Below are positions 44,692 to 53,749 of a DNA stretch of 64,000 bases, in pieces; the first letter of the stretch is position 1; each line of letters starts with the position of its first letter. The notes beneath the pieces are model-generated. The model was not told where the DNA came from and made no database searches. It was given only the letters and a program-made list of their open reading frames with translations. This DNA is from Flagellimonas ochracea (GTDB lineage Bacteria > Bacteroidota > Bacteroidia > Flavobacteriales > Flavobacteriaceae): NCBI RefSeq assembly GCF_009903685.1, contig NZ_JAAABI010000002.1:372001-436000 (forward strand). The letters run 5' to 3'. Both the position numbers and the translations under genes were made by a program.

Positions 44692-44705
44692 CCAGGTGGG
44701 ACCAC
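44692..44705 (+). repeat. att core, copy 3 (right end of region B)
   Basis: CCAGGTGGGACCAC again repeats the tRNA 3' end and is followed, as at copy 2, by TGGGAAA, a terminator and the TTTCATAT palindrome. The block from here to about 44800 is similar to 31518-31628. Confidence 0.8.
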
Positions 44706-44730
44706 TGGGAAATTTCAAAATTTCTCTAAT

Positions 44731-44760
44731 AGCCTGAAAACAGTTGATTTTCAGGTTTTT
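44731..44760 (+). terminator. Intrinsic terminator in the copy-3 att flank
   Basis: CCTGAAAA (44733-44740) pairs with TTTTCAGG (44748-44755), followed by a T run. It corresponds to the terminator at 31559-31590. Confidence 0.65.
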
Positions 44761-44772
44761 TTATTTTTATTG

Positions 44773-44796
44773 ATTTCATATAAAACCATATGAAAT
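44773..44796. repeat. Palindrome in the copy-3 att flank
   Basis: ATTTCATAT and ATATGAAAT flank AAAACC; the same element is at 31602-31624. Confidence 0.6.
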
Positions 44797-44981
44797 GAAC
44801 TTCTTTGATTCGTAATTGAGCCGGTGTTTCTTTTTCGACAAAGGCTCTTTTCAAACAATGTTAATGGATGGCTGCTAGGTTATAGATTGCATTTGTCATT
44901 GAAAACACCAACGTAATAATATTTATGCCATCCGAGTTAAGGAAAAAATCTTTTGAGTAAATGTAGCGTGATGTTAGGCAA

Positions 44982-44989
44982 TATTTTTG
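44982..44989 (+). promoter_or_regulatory. -7 box upstream of the GH3-like gene
   Basis: TATTTTTG matches TAnnTTTG and would place transcription start near 44996. This excludes the TTG at 44953 as start codon and supports the ATG at 45016. No good -33 TTG is at the usual distance. Confidence 0.45.
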
Positions 44990-45015
44990 CTCTTACTGAT
45001 AATCAACAAGTAAGA

Positions 45016-46539
45016 ATGGCAATAATTGGCAATATAATCAAAGGGTTTATTGACCTTACAGAAACTGTTTTAAGTGACCCAAACCCTATAGAAGAACAAA
45101 AAGAGGTGCTGAAGGAACTCTTATCGAAAGCTGCCAAGACCACTTTCGGGGAAACATACGATTTTAATGAAATATCGAAATCCGATGATATAAGGAAAAA
45201 ATTTGCACAGATAGTACCTTACCATGACTATAACAAAATCTATGATGAATGGTGGAACCGGGTGGTGGATGGCCAAGAAAATGTTACGTGGCCAGGAAAC
45301 CCGGATTACTTTGCCCTCAGCTCTGGTACTACCGGAAAAAAGAGCAAAAGAATACCTGTAACTTCAGATATGCTGGCTGCTATAAGAAATGCCGGAATAA
45401 AACAGGTGTTGGCTTTGAGCAACTTTGACTTCCCCGCAGATTTTTTTGAAAAAGAAATCATGATGTTGGGCAGCTCCACAGATTTGAGACAAAGAGATGG
45501 TCGGCTTGAAGGCGAAATAAGTGGGATAAGTGCAAGCAATATTCCATTTTGGTTTAGGGGTTACTACAAACCTGGCGAAGAGATTGCACAAACAGATGAT
45601 TGGGACGATAGGGTCCTGAAAATAGCAAAGCAGGCCAAAGAATGGGATATTGGAGCACTGAGCGGAATTCCATCATGGATGGAGCTAATGCTTAAAAAGG
45701 TAATCGATTACAATGGGCTAGAACATATTCATGAAATCTGGCCAAACCTCCAAGTGTACACCTCAGGTGGAGTAGCCTTTGAACCCTATCAAAAAAGTTT
45801 CAACGCGCTATTGGGGAAACCCATCCAGATTATAGACACCTATTTGGCATCGGAAGGCTTTATTGCCTTTCAGACCAGACCGGAAACTACAGCAATGCGT
45901 TTGGTTACCAACAACGGAATTTATTTCGAATTTGTTCCCTTCAAGGCCGAATACATTAATCAAGATGGTTCCTTAACAGACAATGCACCCTCCCTAACCT
46001 TGGATGAAGTGGAGAAAGACCAAGATTATGTATTGATAATTTCCACGGTTTCTGGAGCGTGGCGATACATTATTGGGGATACTATAGCTTTTACGGATAT
46101 CGAAAAGGCCGAAATAAAAATCACAGGAAGAACAAAATTCTTTTTAAATACTGTAGGCTCACAACTTTCCGTGAACAAACTTAATGATGCGGTAAAGTAT
46201 TTGGAAAAGGAAATGGATATGAAAATTCCTGAATATACATTGTGTGCCAAACGATACGAAGATGGTTTTTATCATAGCTGGTATTTGGGTTGTGATAGTA
46301 AATTGGAAGAGGAAAAAACGGCAAACCTATTGGACAATTACTTAAAACAAGCCAATAAAAATTATAAAGTGGCCCGTAGCAAAGCGTTGGAGGGGGTGAA
46401 GGCACATGTGGTTCCTGTTAAAACGTTCACAGATTGGAGTGGTGCCAATAAGAAAAAAGGGGGGCAGGTAAAAATGGAAAGGGTGATGGATGAGGAAAGA
46501 TTTTCTGAATGGGAGGCATTTGTGGCCAATAATTCATAA
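45016..46539 (+). CDS. GH3-like acyl-adenylating family protein
   Basis: From the ATG at 45016 the protein has 507 residues. It carries the GH3 pattern: FALSSGTTGKKSKRIPVTSD (AMP/P-loop-like), VYTSGGVAFEPYQKSF, DTYLASEGFIAFQ, WRYIIGDTIAFTD and KITGRTKFFLNTVGSQLSVN. GH3 proteins join an acid to an amino acid by adenylation in plants; bacterial members are common in Bacteroidota and their substrates are largely unknown. It is the first gene right of the att region, on the chromosome side. Confidence 0.85.
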   Translation: MAIIGNIIKGFIDLTETVLSDPNPIEEQKEVLKELLSKAAKTTFGETYDFNEISKSDDIRKKFAQIVPYHDYNKIYDEWWNRVVDGQENVTWPGNPDYFALSSGTTGKKSKRIPVTSDMLAAIRNAGIKQVLALSNFDFPADFFEKEIMMLGSSTDLRQRDGRLEGEISGISASNIPFWFRGYYKPGEEIAQTDDWDDRVLKIAKQAKEWDIGALSGIPSWMELMLKKVIDYNGLEHIHEIWPNLQVYTSGGVAFEPYQKSFNALLGKPIQIIDTYLASEGFIAFQTRPETTAMRLVTNNGIYFEFVPFKAEYINQDGSLTDNAPSLTLDEVEKDQDYVLIISTVSGAWRYIIGDTIAFTDIEKAEIKITGRTKFFLNTVGSQLSVNKLNDAVKYLEKEMDMKIPEYTLCAKRYEDGFYHSWYLGCDSKLEEEKTANLLDNYLKQANKNYKVARSKALEGVKAHVVPVKTFTDWSGANKKKGGQVKMERVMDEERFSEWEAFVANNS

Positions 46540-46558
46540 AAGTATTATTTCGGGCTCA

Positions 46559-47170
46559 TCAATCTTTTTCTTCTACGATATCCCGAATCTCTTCTGGAGA
46601 CAAGTAATAGGTTCTAATGCGTTCTTTGTAACTCTCGTCAATTTCAGCATTGTCCAGGATGAATTTTTTTGTTTTAATGATATACTCTGCCATGCCATGA
46701 CGCACAGCTTCCAAATCTGCGGTTCGCTCTGCTTTTCTAACGTGTTCTTTTAACAAAATGTAACGTACTCCGAAACCTATCAACTCCAAATTGCCTTTTT
46801 GCTGATAGTCCATTACATGTCCAAGTTCGTGCCCTATCCAGCCGATTAGAACATCTTTGGGCACATTGACTGTTTTAAATTTCTTCCCTGTTATTTTGAA
46901 GCTTTTACTGATCAACACCACGTAGCCCCGATTTTTACGGGAACGGAACAAGCTGCCAAATGACGGCTGAGCCATCATTACGGATTTTTTAATTTTTTTC
47001 TTGAACTTGAATTCAATGGGAATGTTCTCGAGCTCTGGAAAGTAATCCAAGGCGGCGGCCACTTCATCTTTAATGCTTTCTGGTACAGAATTTTCAGGTT
47101 CGGATAGGGCCATATATAGTATCAATGAAATTAGGGAGATGCTTAGGAATGTGATTAGTTTTCTTTTCAA
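46559..47170 (-). CDS. Membrane-anchored HExxH zinc peptidase-like protein
   Basis: The protein (203 residues from the TTG at 47170) has an N-terminal membrane segment (ITFLSISLISLILYMAL) and an IGHELGHVMDYQQKGN zinc motif, followed by a Glu-rich helix ERTADLEAVRHGMAEY that could give the third ligand, as in gluzincins. The peptidase call is from this motif only. The start is uncertain: a TATTTTTG box lies directly upstream of the TTG, so the longer frame from 47248 would overlap the promoter. Confidence 0.6.
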   Translation of the reverse strand: MKRKLITFLSISLISLILYMALSEPENSVPESIKDEVAAALDYFPELENIPIEFKFKKKIKKSVMMAQPSFGSLFRSRKNRGYVVLISKSFKITGKKFKTVNVPKDVLIGWIGHELGHVMDYQQKGNLELIGFGVRYILLKEHVRKAERTADLEAVRHGMAEYIIKTKKFILDNAEIDESYKERIRTYYLSPEEIRDIVEEKD

Positions 47171-47357
47171 AACAATCAAAAATAGAAAGGGACATGTATT
47201 GACTTGCCTTGGATTTGGATTAAAACAAATATGGTATGCCAAGGACAATTTTCAAACTGTACGCAACTTCCAAAGTTATGATAAAAGTAAAGCTCCTTTT
47301 AGCAAGAAATTGACCCATACCAAGGAATGTTTGATACAATCCCGAAATCGGGCATAG

Positions 47358-48779
47358 TTATAATAGGGGCTTGAAAAATTTGGAAAAACCTTCAAGAAAT
47401 TTTTTCCACCGGGGCCGCTTTTTAAACGACTCATAATCCAGTTCGTTGGACCTTTTCCGTATTTTGAGAAATTCTTCGGATATCATGGCATTACATGATT
47501 CATCATAGATGAGGATATTGGTTTCGTAGTTATGCTCAAAACTACGGTTGTCAAAATTGCCTGAACCGATACTTACCAAGTCTTCATCAACAATCAAGAT
47601 TTTACTATGCGAAAAATCGTCCCGTAAATAAATTTTGGCCCCTATCTTGAGCAATTCTTCAAACTGTGAGAACATAGCATACATAGCCGCTTTTGAATCT
47701 GATTTATTCGGCACCAGTAGATGAACGTCCACACCCTGTTGGACAACTATTTTAAGAGCTTGTAGAAATGCTTGACCGGGCATAAAATATGGATTGGCAA
47801 TGTAAATCTTGCTCTTGGCTTGGTTGACCATTCCGATATACTGTTGCATAATTACAGGTTGGTTGGAATCTGGCCCGCCCGCCACAACCTGTGCTACAGT
47901 TTCTCCTTGGCTGGTTTGTTCGGAGAGGTAGTCCGATGCATCAAAATCATCTTTGTTGGAGGCATAAAAATAATCCTTTAAAAAAATTAGGTGAAGGTCG
48001 TTCACCAGAGGCCCCTTGATTTGTAGATGGGTATCTTTCCACTTTCCCAATTCGCCTTCAGCTTTTATGTACTTGTCGGAAATGTTCACCCCTCCCGTAA
48101 AGGCAATTTTATTATCTACCACAACAATTTTTCTGTGGTTTCGATAATTCAGCGAAAACAATAGGTTGCCCAGTCTTAAAGGCATCATAGCCCGCATTTC
48201 TACACCTATTTCCCTAAACTTTTTTTTGGGCTTCCCCTTTAGATAGTAACTTCCAAAGGAATCATAGATAATACGTACGGTAACCCCTTCATTAATTTTC
48301 TTTTCAAACAATTTGAGCATTTTGTCCAAGAGCATCCCTTTTTCCAAAATATAATATTGCACATGGATGAACTTTTCAGCTTTTTCCATGGCTTTGAACA
48401 AGGCATCAAAGGTTTCTTCCCCATCATTCAGAATGCTGATGGCATTTCCTTTTTTGGGTGTTGCATTGGAATTGGACGAGATAAGATTGGATAACCTCTT
48501 TTTCCGCAAATCATCAGGGAAATCTGCCAAAAATTCATCCCCGCTAATGGGGCTATGCCTGGAAATTTTTTTCCGACGTTCAAATTCCCGAATATTAAAA
48601 AACCTAAACTTTCTCCTGTTTACCCCAAAAAGATAGTAGAGTATGGGGCCTGCGAAGGGAAGCACTATTACAGCAAGCACCCAACTAATGGATTTGGTGG
48701 GCCTGCGACCATAATAGATTATGACGAATATAACGCCTAGGGTCAGCACGAAGTATAAGATTAAAAAAAAGGTATTCAT
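47358..48779 (-). CDS. cls: Cardiolipin synthase (phospholipase D family)
   Basis: The 473-residue protein has two N-terminal membrane helices (FFLILYFVLTLGVIFVIIYY, ISWVLAVIVLPFAGPILYYL) and two HKD motifs: NHRKIVVVDNKIAFTGG near 220 and SHSKILIVDEDLVSIGSGNF near 400. It joins two phosphatidylglycerols, or related lipids, to make cardiolipin in the inner membrane. Length is typical. It is monocistronic; the terminator at 48921-48945 separates it from the small lipoprotein gene upstream. Confidence 0.92.
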   Translation of the reverse strand: MNTFFLILYFVLTLGVIFVIIYYGRRPTKSISWVLAVIVLPFAGPILYYLFGVNRRKFRFFNIREFERRKKISRHSPISGDEFLADFPDDLRKKRLSNLISSNSNATPKKGNAISILNDGEETFDALFKAMEKAEKFIHVQYYILEKGMLLDKMLKLFEKKINEGVTVRIIYDSFGSYYLKGKPKKKFREIGVEMRAMMPLRLGNLLFSLNYRNHRKIVVVDNKIAFTGGVNISDKYIKAEGELGKWKDTHLQIKGPLVNDLHLIFLKDYFYASNKDDFDASDYLSEQTSQGETVAQVVAGGPDSNQPVIMQQYIGMVNQAKSKIYIANPYFMPGQAFLQALKIVVQQGVDVHLLVPNKSDSKAAMYAMFSQFEELLKIGAKIYLRDDFSHSKILIVDEDLVSIGSGNFDNRSFEHNYETNILIYDESCNAMISEEFLKIRKRSNELDYESFKKRPRWKKFLEGFSKFFKPLL

Positions 48780-48916
48780 ACTACTATGTAATCGGACTGA
48801 TTGGAAGCACTATTGGTGGAGAAACAGCAACACCTAAAATGGACTTGTAATATAACATGATTTTAGAGTAACACACAGGAAAACTTTTCAATTTCAAAGG
48901 GTTGTTGATAATGAAC

Positions 48917-48949
48917 AAAAAACTCCGGCTATTCTTGCCGGAGTTTTTA
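48917..48949 (-). terminator. Intrinsic terminator downstream of the acidic lipoprotein gene
   Basis: AACTCCGGC (48921-48929) pairs with GCCGGAGTT (48937-48945), flanked by A and T runs on both sides, so it can work in either direction. It ends the minus-strand gene at 48970-49173. Confidence 0.8.
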
Positions 48950-48969
48950 TCATTGCTTTTGGAGTGTGT

Positions 48970-49173
48970 CTAATTGTCATCTATTGCACCATCAATTTCT
49001 TCTTCTACATCTTTGGCGGCATCTTCGACCTCTTCTCCAGCCTCTTCAATCCCGTCTTCAACCTCTTCGATGGCATCTTCAGCTTTTTCCTCTTTTGTTT
49101 CTCTGCAATTAGTGAGGCTAAAAGCAAGTGCAATGAATAAAATAAACAAGCTTATAGATTTTTTCATTTTCAA
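48970..49173 (-). CDS. Small acidic lipoprotein
   Basis: The 67-residue product has a lipoprotein signal (SLFILFIALAFSLTNC, Cys23), then almost only Glu, Asp, Ala and Val in heptad-like order (AEDAIEEVEDGIEEAGEEVE). It is probably a short surface or periplasmic coiled coil anchored by lipid, resembling small stress lipoproteins in Bacteroidota. Met3 is an alternative start. A DUF1328 gene follows upstream on the same strand with a 22-base gap. Confidence 0.7.
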   Translation of the reverse strand: MKMKKSISLFILFIALAFSLTNCRETKEEKAEDAIEEVEDGIEEAGEEVEDAAKDVEEEIDGAIDDN

Positions 49174-49195
49174 GATTTTTTAAGTTAATGGATGT

Positions 49196-49357
49196 TTATA
49201 TTTTTCTTCTACCTCTAATTAGGGAAATTACAAATAGAACGATAAAGATGAAGAATAGCACTTTGGCAATACTGGCCGCTCCAGCGGCTATTCCTCCAAA
49301 ACCAAAAATTCCGGCCACAATAGCCAAAATAACAAAGGTGATTGTCCAGCGTAACAT
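49196..49357 (-). CDS. DUF1328 small membrane protein
   Basis: A 53-residue frame reads [20 protein letters not shown], then a [15 protein letters not shown] helix and [15 protein letters not shown]. Two membrane helices with the basic tail match DUF1328 (YtjA-like) proteins, inner-membrane proteins of unknown function often linked to stress. The gene lies just upstream of the acidic lipoprotein gene on the same strand and probably shares its transcript. Confidence 0.85.
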   Translation of the reverse strand: MLRWTITFVILAIVAGIFGFGGIAAGAASIAKVLFFIFIVLFVISLIRGRRKI

Positions 49358-49534
49358 GTTTTCTGGGTTTTTAGTTAAGTGTTTGATTATCTCTTAATCA
49401 ATACGATACAAAAATTATTTTTTTTGTTTGGAATGTTTGCCGCTAACGATTCACATGTTGACCCATTAGGAATATTAACCATGAAAAGGCACCTTAGCAA
49501 TCTTAAATAAAGAATTATCTTTAAATGCATTAAG

Positions 49535-50581
49535 ATGAGCGTGGAGCACAACATTCAAATAAAGAACCAAGGCGCAAAAGCGTTTGTCGAGACCGTCGGT
49601 AATGGTCTAGATTTGGAATATACCGAGGACGACAAAGAGTTTTCGCTTAATCTTTCCGCTGAGCTGGGCCATGGCTATATTAAAACCTACGATTTTGACC
49701 ATGGATTGACCGTTTATGAGTTTGATTGTACCCTGTCCACAGAAATACGCATTATTTTTTCGAGAACAACAGTGCAACCCCTGCTTATACTTTTTAATAG
49801 AGAGGATGAGATTGGTATAGAGCACGGCGAAACGGGCCTCAATGAAGTAAAGCACTTGGAAAGCGTAATGAGTTCCGGCGGAACCGAAAAAGATCAGGCC
49901 ATTATTATCCATTCTAATAGATCAACATGTTTTTTTGCCTTGGTGCTGGATAGAAAGGTATTCGAGAATAAGATTGATACTTTTTTACCAAACATGAACA
50001 CCAATCTGGAAAAGATTTTTAGGGACGTGAACGGAATAAACTCTTTTTACACCCAAGGATACTATAGTCTCGACATCGCAAAATTCATGGAAGAGTTTAC
50101 AACCACTGACTTGACCGGTTTTATGCGCTATGTTTTTCTTGAAGGCAAAACGTATGAGATTTTTACCCATTTCCTGAAACAATATTTGGATGACGCCAAG
50201 AATCCAAATCAGCGCAGAATATTGCGCCAGCACACCGTTGAGAAAATCGAGGAAGCCAGTACCATCATTCAAGACGAAATGGAAAACCTAGGGAGTATAG
50301 TGTCACTGGCAAAAAAGGTCGGCCTTAACCAAAATACGCTTCAGGAGGGATTTCAACAACTGTATAAAAAATCGGTGAACCATTACATTACGGAGGTTCG
50401 TATGGCTGAGGCCAAACGACTTATGGAAGAATCTGACCTCAACATTACCGAGATTACCTACCAGGTAGGAATCAATTCCCGGAGTTATTTTTCAAAACTC
50501 TTTAAACAACAATTTGGTATCTCACCCAAGGACTACGTGATTAAGAACAGAAACAAAAAAGGAGCCAATCGTTCTGCTTAA
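49535..50581 (+). CDS. AraC family regulator, array member 1
   Basis: The 348-residue protein has an unassigned N-terminal domain of about 220 residues with the pattern GYIKTYDFDHGLTVYEFD and a C-terminal AraC domain (LAKKVGLNQNTLQEGFQQLY, ITEITYQVGINSRSYFSKLF). It is one of four related regulators at 49535, 50727, 52697 and 56387. It is the most divergent in the N-terminal domain. The targets are unknown. Confidence 0.88.
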   Translation: MSVEHNIQIKNQGAKAFVETVGNGLDLEYTEDDKEFSLNLSAELGHGYIKTYDFDHGLTVYEFDCTLSTEIRIIFSRTTVQPLLILFNREDEIGIEHGETGLNEVKHLESVMSSGGTEKDQAIIIHSNRSTCFFALVLDRKVFENKIDTFLPNMNTNLEKIFRDVNGINSFYTQGYYSLDIAKFMEEFTTTDLTGFMRYVFLEGKTYEIFTHFLKQYLDDAKNPNQRRILRQHTVEKIEEASTIIQDEMENLGSIVSLAKKVGLNQNTLQEGFQQLYKKSVNHYITEVRMAEAKRLMEESDLNITEITYQVGINSRSYFSKLFKQQFGISPKDYVIKNRNKKGANRSA

Positions 50582-50726
50582 AAATTGTTTAAACCCCTTT
50601 AAATATTCGGACTTTTTAACAATTTAACCAAGACAACTGCCCAATTCTGTTATTTATAATTTCAAAATTGTTAAACACTTTTGGTCCTGTCCAATTTCTT
50701 TGCACCGCAATGTTTGAGCGGATGTT

Positions 50727-51755
50727 ATGCATGAAATTGTTATTGCTAACCATAATATAGACAGTTCATTAGACCAACTTCACGAGTTTTTTGGTGGAAC
50801 ACTTGAGGAAAAATGGGGTGAGCGTATTTTGGTATTCAACAACCAATATGGTCAAGGAACCATAAAAAGCATATCCTTTGATTGGGGCGTTTCGTTAGTC
50901 GACTATGATGTAAACTTTACGGAAGAACTCAAACTTGTTCATCAAACAGGAGATGAGACCCCGGTGGAATTCATTTTTATATCTGAGGGCAATCTAAAAT
51001 ATAAAGAAGGAGATGACGATGAAGCATTACTGCTGGAACGCTATCAAAACATCATAATTGCACCGAGGACCAAGTCCAGAAAAACGTTTGTTTTTCCAAA
51101 ATGGGTAAACGTCAAGGTGAATTTTATACAGATTCTTAAAAAGCAGTATCTAAGAAAGAAGAACAACAACCTTAGCTATCTTAACGATTTATTATCGTCC
51201 GTTTTTAAGGAAGAAACCTTGAACCTCCCTTACATGCATCTGGGTAATTTTAACCTAGAAATCGAAAATCATGTAAAGGAGATGCGGACACAAGAAACGA
51301 AGGGGATAATAAAAACCTTGGGGATAGAAGGCCGATTGAACATTATTTTGGCCATGCAGCTTTTGGAACACCACAAATTTGAGAATCGCGAGACCCTGCC
51401 ATCTTCCTTGACTACATCTGACATCAAGAAAATACATGAACTGTCAGGTTTTATTGTTGATAATATTTCTGAACCACTTACAATAGCCAAATTGTCCAAA
51501 GAAGTTGGACTAAGCGCAAAAAAGTTACAAACAGGGTTTAAAATGCTGTACTCGAAGACGGTGAACGAGTACATCAAATTATTGAAATTGGAAATTGCAA
51601 GGGATTATCTTAAGAAAACGGATTTAACCGTTTCTGAAATTGTTTATCTGGTTGGCATAAGGAGTAGAAGCTATTTTTCAAAAATATTTTCGGAGCACTA
51701 TGGTATTTTGCCCACGGAGTACCGGGCCAGAATTAAAAGGAAAACTAAAAGTTAG
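50727..51755 (+). CDS. AraC family regulator, array member 2
   Basis: The 342-residue protein has the shared N-terminal domain (GTIKSISFDWGVSLVDYDV) and an AraC domain (LSKEVGLSAKKLQTGFKMLY, VSEIVYLVGIRSRSYFSKIF). The 3' end overlaps the convergent SRAP gene by 11 bases. The closest relative in the window is member 4, with which it shares TFDWGVSL/SFDWGVSL. Confidence 0.88.
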   Translation: MHEIVIANHNIDSSLDQLHEFFGGTLEEKWGERILVFNNQYGQGTIKSISFDWGVSLVDYDVNFTEELKLVHQTGDETPVEFIFISEGNLKYKEGDDDEALLLERYQNIIIAPRTKSRKTFVFPKWVNVKVNFIQILKKQYLRKKNNNLSYLNDLLSSVFKEETLNLPYMHLGNFNLEIENHVKEMRTQETKGIIKTLGIEGRLNIILAMQLLEHHKFENRETLPSSLTTSDIKKIHELSGFIVDNISEPLTIAKLSKEVGLSAKKLQTGFKMLYSKTVNEYIKLLKLEIARDYLKKTDLTVSEIVYLVGIRSRSYFSKIFSEHYGILPTEYRARIKRKTKS

Positions 51756-52461
51756 AATCGCCTCCATTCGGCACATCTTCATAGAAAACAGGCTGTAGTA
51801 TGGAATCGTAAAGAATGTTTTTTTTAAAAAACTCTTGGGCTATTGGATTGGCCCGAAGCTTGGCCTTGGGCGGGTTTTCAATTATCCCTTGTAAAACGTT
51901 TGTTTCCGTTTGAGGGGACAACCATACGTCCTTTGCACTTTCAGGAATAATCAAGGGCACTTGATCTCCAATGTTGTGAAAACTTTTTAGGAAGTCATCG
52001 GTCGCCGTGGTGATAAGGCCGCAACTAAGAAATCCGTCATCCAGTCTGTGATATACACCGGCCACGTAAAAGGGGGATTCTGAAATCAATTGAACATAAT
52101 AGGGATAGGTTTTCCCATTTTTCAATAAATAAGTGAAAAACCCGGAAATTATGGCAAGACACCGCCCTTGTTGCAAGGAATTGCCCATCCAGGTAGTGGT
52201 TTGTAAATCATGGAGGGTCACATTCAGGGTATTGGTCATTTGCTGAAAAACGTACCAATCCTCTTTATAGCCTTCTGGTAACAATCCCCAAATGGCAAAT
52301 GTTACTTGGTTCGTATTTTCCATGGTCAAAACAGAAAGACTTGCCTCTTGCAAGCCATTGATCACTATGTCGGGGGTATAAAGATCGGGATACTTAAAAG
52401 TTAGACCAAACTCTTTCTCAATCTGCTCTCTTTCTACCGCATTGGAAAGCTTGTAAACCAT
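51745..52461 (-). CDS. SRAP (YedK/HMCES) family protein lacking the catalytic Cys
   Basis: The 238-residue protein fits the SOS-response-associated peptidase fold: FAIWGLLPEGY, QGRCLAIISGFFTYLLKNGK, PYYVQLISE, and SFHNIGDQVPLIIPES. In the family, Cys2 bonds covalently to abasic sites in single-stranded DNA, helped by a Glu in the DGFFEW motif and a His. Here the residue after the chosen Met is Val (MVYKLSN), a Cys sits one codon before that Met, and DGFFEW reads SGFFTY, so the Cys and Glu are not in place while His is kept. A start at 52482 would add MYPYFRC and still not give Met-Cys. It may be a non-catalytic paralogue. Confidence 0.7.
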   Translation of the reverse strand: MVYKLSNAVEREQIEKEFGLTFKYPDLYTPDIVINGLQEASLSVLTMENTNQVTFAIWGLLPEGYKEDWYVFQQMTNTLNVTLHDLQTTTWMGNSLQQGRCLAIISGFFTYLLKNGKTYPYYVQLISESPFYVAGVYHRLDDGFLSCGLITTATDDFLKSFHNIGDQVPLIIPESAKDVWLSPQTETNVLQGIIENPPKAKLRANPIAQEFFKKNILYDSILQPVFYEDVPNGGDSNF

Positions 52462-52696
52462 ACATCTAAAATATGGATACAATTAAACACCAAATTTTAA
52501 TTTCTGTTGACCCAAAAAAATGGAATTGTAACACGTTTAAAATTAATTGTTTAATGTTTTCTCCTTTTAGAGGAAACATCCCTCTATATAGTTAAACATT
52601 TACCCGAAACTGTTAAAGACCACCTTTCGAATGGCCTAACTTTGATAGGCTTACAGGCAGAATGATTCTGCAAGCTAAAATGGAAACAAAAGGATT

Positions 52697-53749
52697 ATGG
52701 AAGAAAGAAAACAGCGGGCCCAACATGAATTAAACCGACTTAACATCAACATAAAGGGCGATGTGGCAGAATATAAGGAAACGTACATGCTGAAGGTGGA
52801 TAGGGCAGAAGGGAATGGCGCAGTCAAGTGCATTAATTTTGATGAAGGACTTTTTGTATTGGAGTTCGATTTAAAGCTCAACAGGGATACATATTTGTCC
52901 TTGTTGTCCGAAACTGACCAATCCATCTATTTTATCTACTGCTTTCAGGGAAATTGTTTTTACGCAACGCAGCATAACAACCATCATGTAAAATTGAACG
53001 AGCTACAGACCGCAATAGTAAAGACGAATAAAAATTTTGCTGGAGGCTTGGTGATTGGAAAAGACTCTGATGTTAGTCTTAACATTCTCCGGATTGACAT
53101 AGACACCTATTTTAAAAAACATCCTGATGGGCAAACAGTGATAGCACAAAAACTGAAAGCCTTTTTAGGGGAATTGAATAAGAGACATAATTTGGTGCAT
53201 TTCGGAAAACTTAATCTGGAAATTGCCGAATATGTAAGAAAATTGACGGAAGCCAAGTATGCCGATACCTTGTCCGAACTTCTATATTTTGAGGGCATAT
53301 GCATTCTTATCTTGGCCAGCCATATTGAGCAGTATAAAAGAGAAACCACTGGTAAAATCAACTCCACCAGACTCATAAAAAGGGAAATACAAAAGCTGAT
53401 GGAGATAGCGAGGTTTATTCAAGAAACCCCAGAACAGCAGTTTACAATACCGGCACTAAGTAAAAAATCAGGCCTTTCCGCTGGCAAGCTTCAAGAGGGG
53501 TTCAAGTTTTTGTACCAACGTACTGTTTCTGATTTTATCAGAAACGCCCGTTTGGAAAAAGCGGAAAAACTGATCAGGGAAACTGACATGAACGTTTCTG
53601 AGGTAGTTTATGCCATTGGATTGACGAGCAGAAGTTATTTCTGCAAAATCTTCAAGGAAAAGTATCATTGCAATCCAAAAAGGTATAAGACCAAGCAGAA
53701 CATTCATGAAACTGTCAGTATGGGCTATCTTGAGAACAACCCAGTTTAA
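52697..53749 (+). CDS. AraC family regulator, array member 3
   Basis: The 350-residue protein has the shared N-terminal domain (GAVKCINFDEGLFVLEFD) and an AraC domain (LSKKSGLSAGKLQEGFKFLY, VSEVVYAIGLTSRSYFCKIF). A TAACTTTG -7-like box lies about 55 bases upstream. The 3' end overlaps the convergent MscS gene by 4 bases. Confidence 0.88.
   Translation: MEERKQRAQHELNRLNINIKGDVAEYKETYMLKVDRAEGNGAVKCINFDEGLFVLEFDLKLNRDTYLSLLSETDQSIYFIYCFQGNCFYATQHNNHHVKLNELQTAIVKTNKNFAGGLVIGKDSDVSLNILRIDIDTYFKKHPDGQTVIAQKLKAFLGELNKRHNLVHFGKLNLEIAEYVRKLTEAKYADTLSELLYFEGICILILASHIEQYKRETTGKINSTRLIKREIQKLMEIARFIQETPEQQFTIPALSKKSGLSAGKLQEGFKFLYQRTVSDFIRNARLEKAEKLIRETDMNVSEVVYAIGLTSRSYFCKIFKEKYHCNPKRYKTKQNIHETVSMGYLENNPV

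Larger units (their letters stand above)
31520..44705. mobile_element. Region B: integrase-less segment between att copies
   Basis: This 13-kb segment is bounded by two copies of the tRNA 3' end, each followed by the same ~110-bp block. The genes are single, mixed accessory functions (regulators, small metabolic enzymes) with no integrase, transposase or conjugation gene. It could be a cis-mobilisable element, a decayed island or a duplicated tRNA flank filled with genes. The boundaries are seen; the mobility is inferred. Confidence 0.5.
44165..45015. other. Gene-free right end of region B and junction with the chromosome
   Basis: About 850 bases lack a convincing gene. They contain a tandem TTTCGGTGAG repeat (44609-44630), att core copy 3 (44692-44705), the tRNA-type terminator (44731-44760), the palindrome (44773-44796) and the -7 box for the GH3-like gene. 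Confidence 0.6.

Noticed and set aside
47171-47248. Longer start for the HExxH protein
   Set aside because: The extra codons are polar, read through a TATTTTTG promoter-like box and precede the hydrophobic anchor, so the shorter TTG start is preferred.
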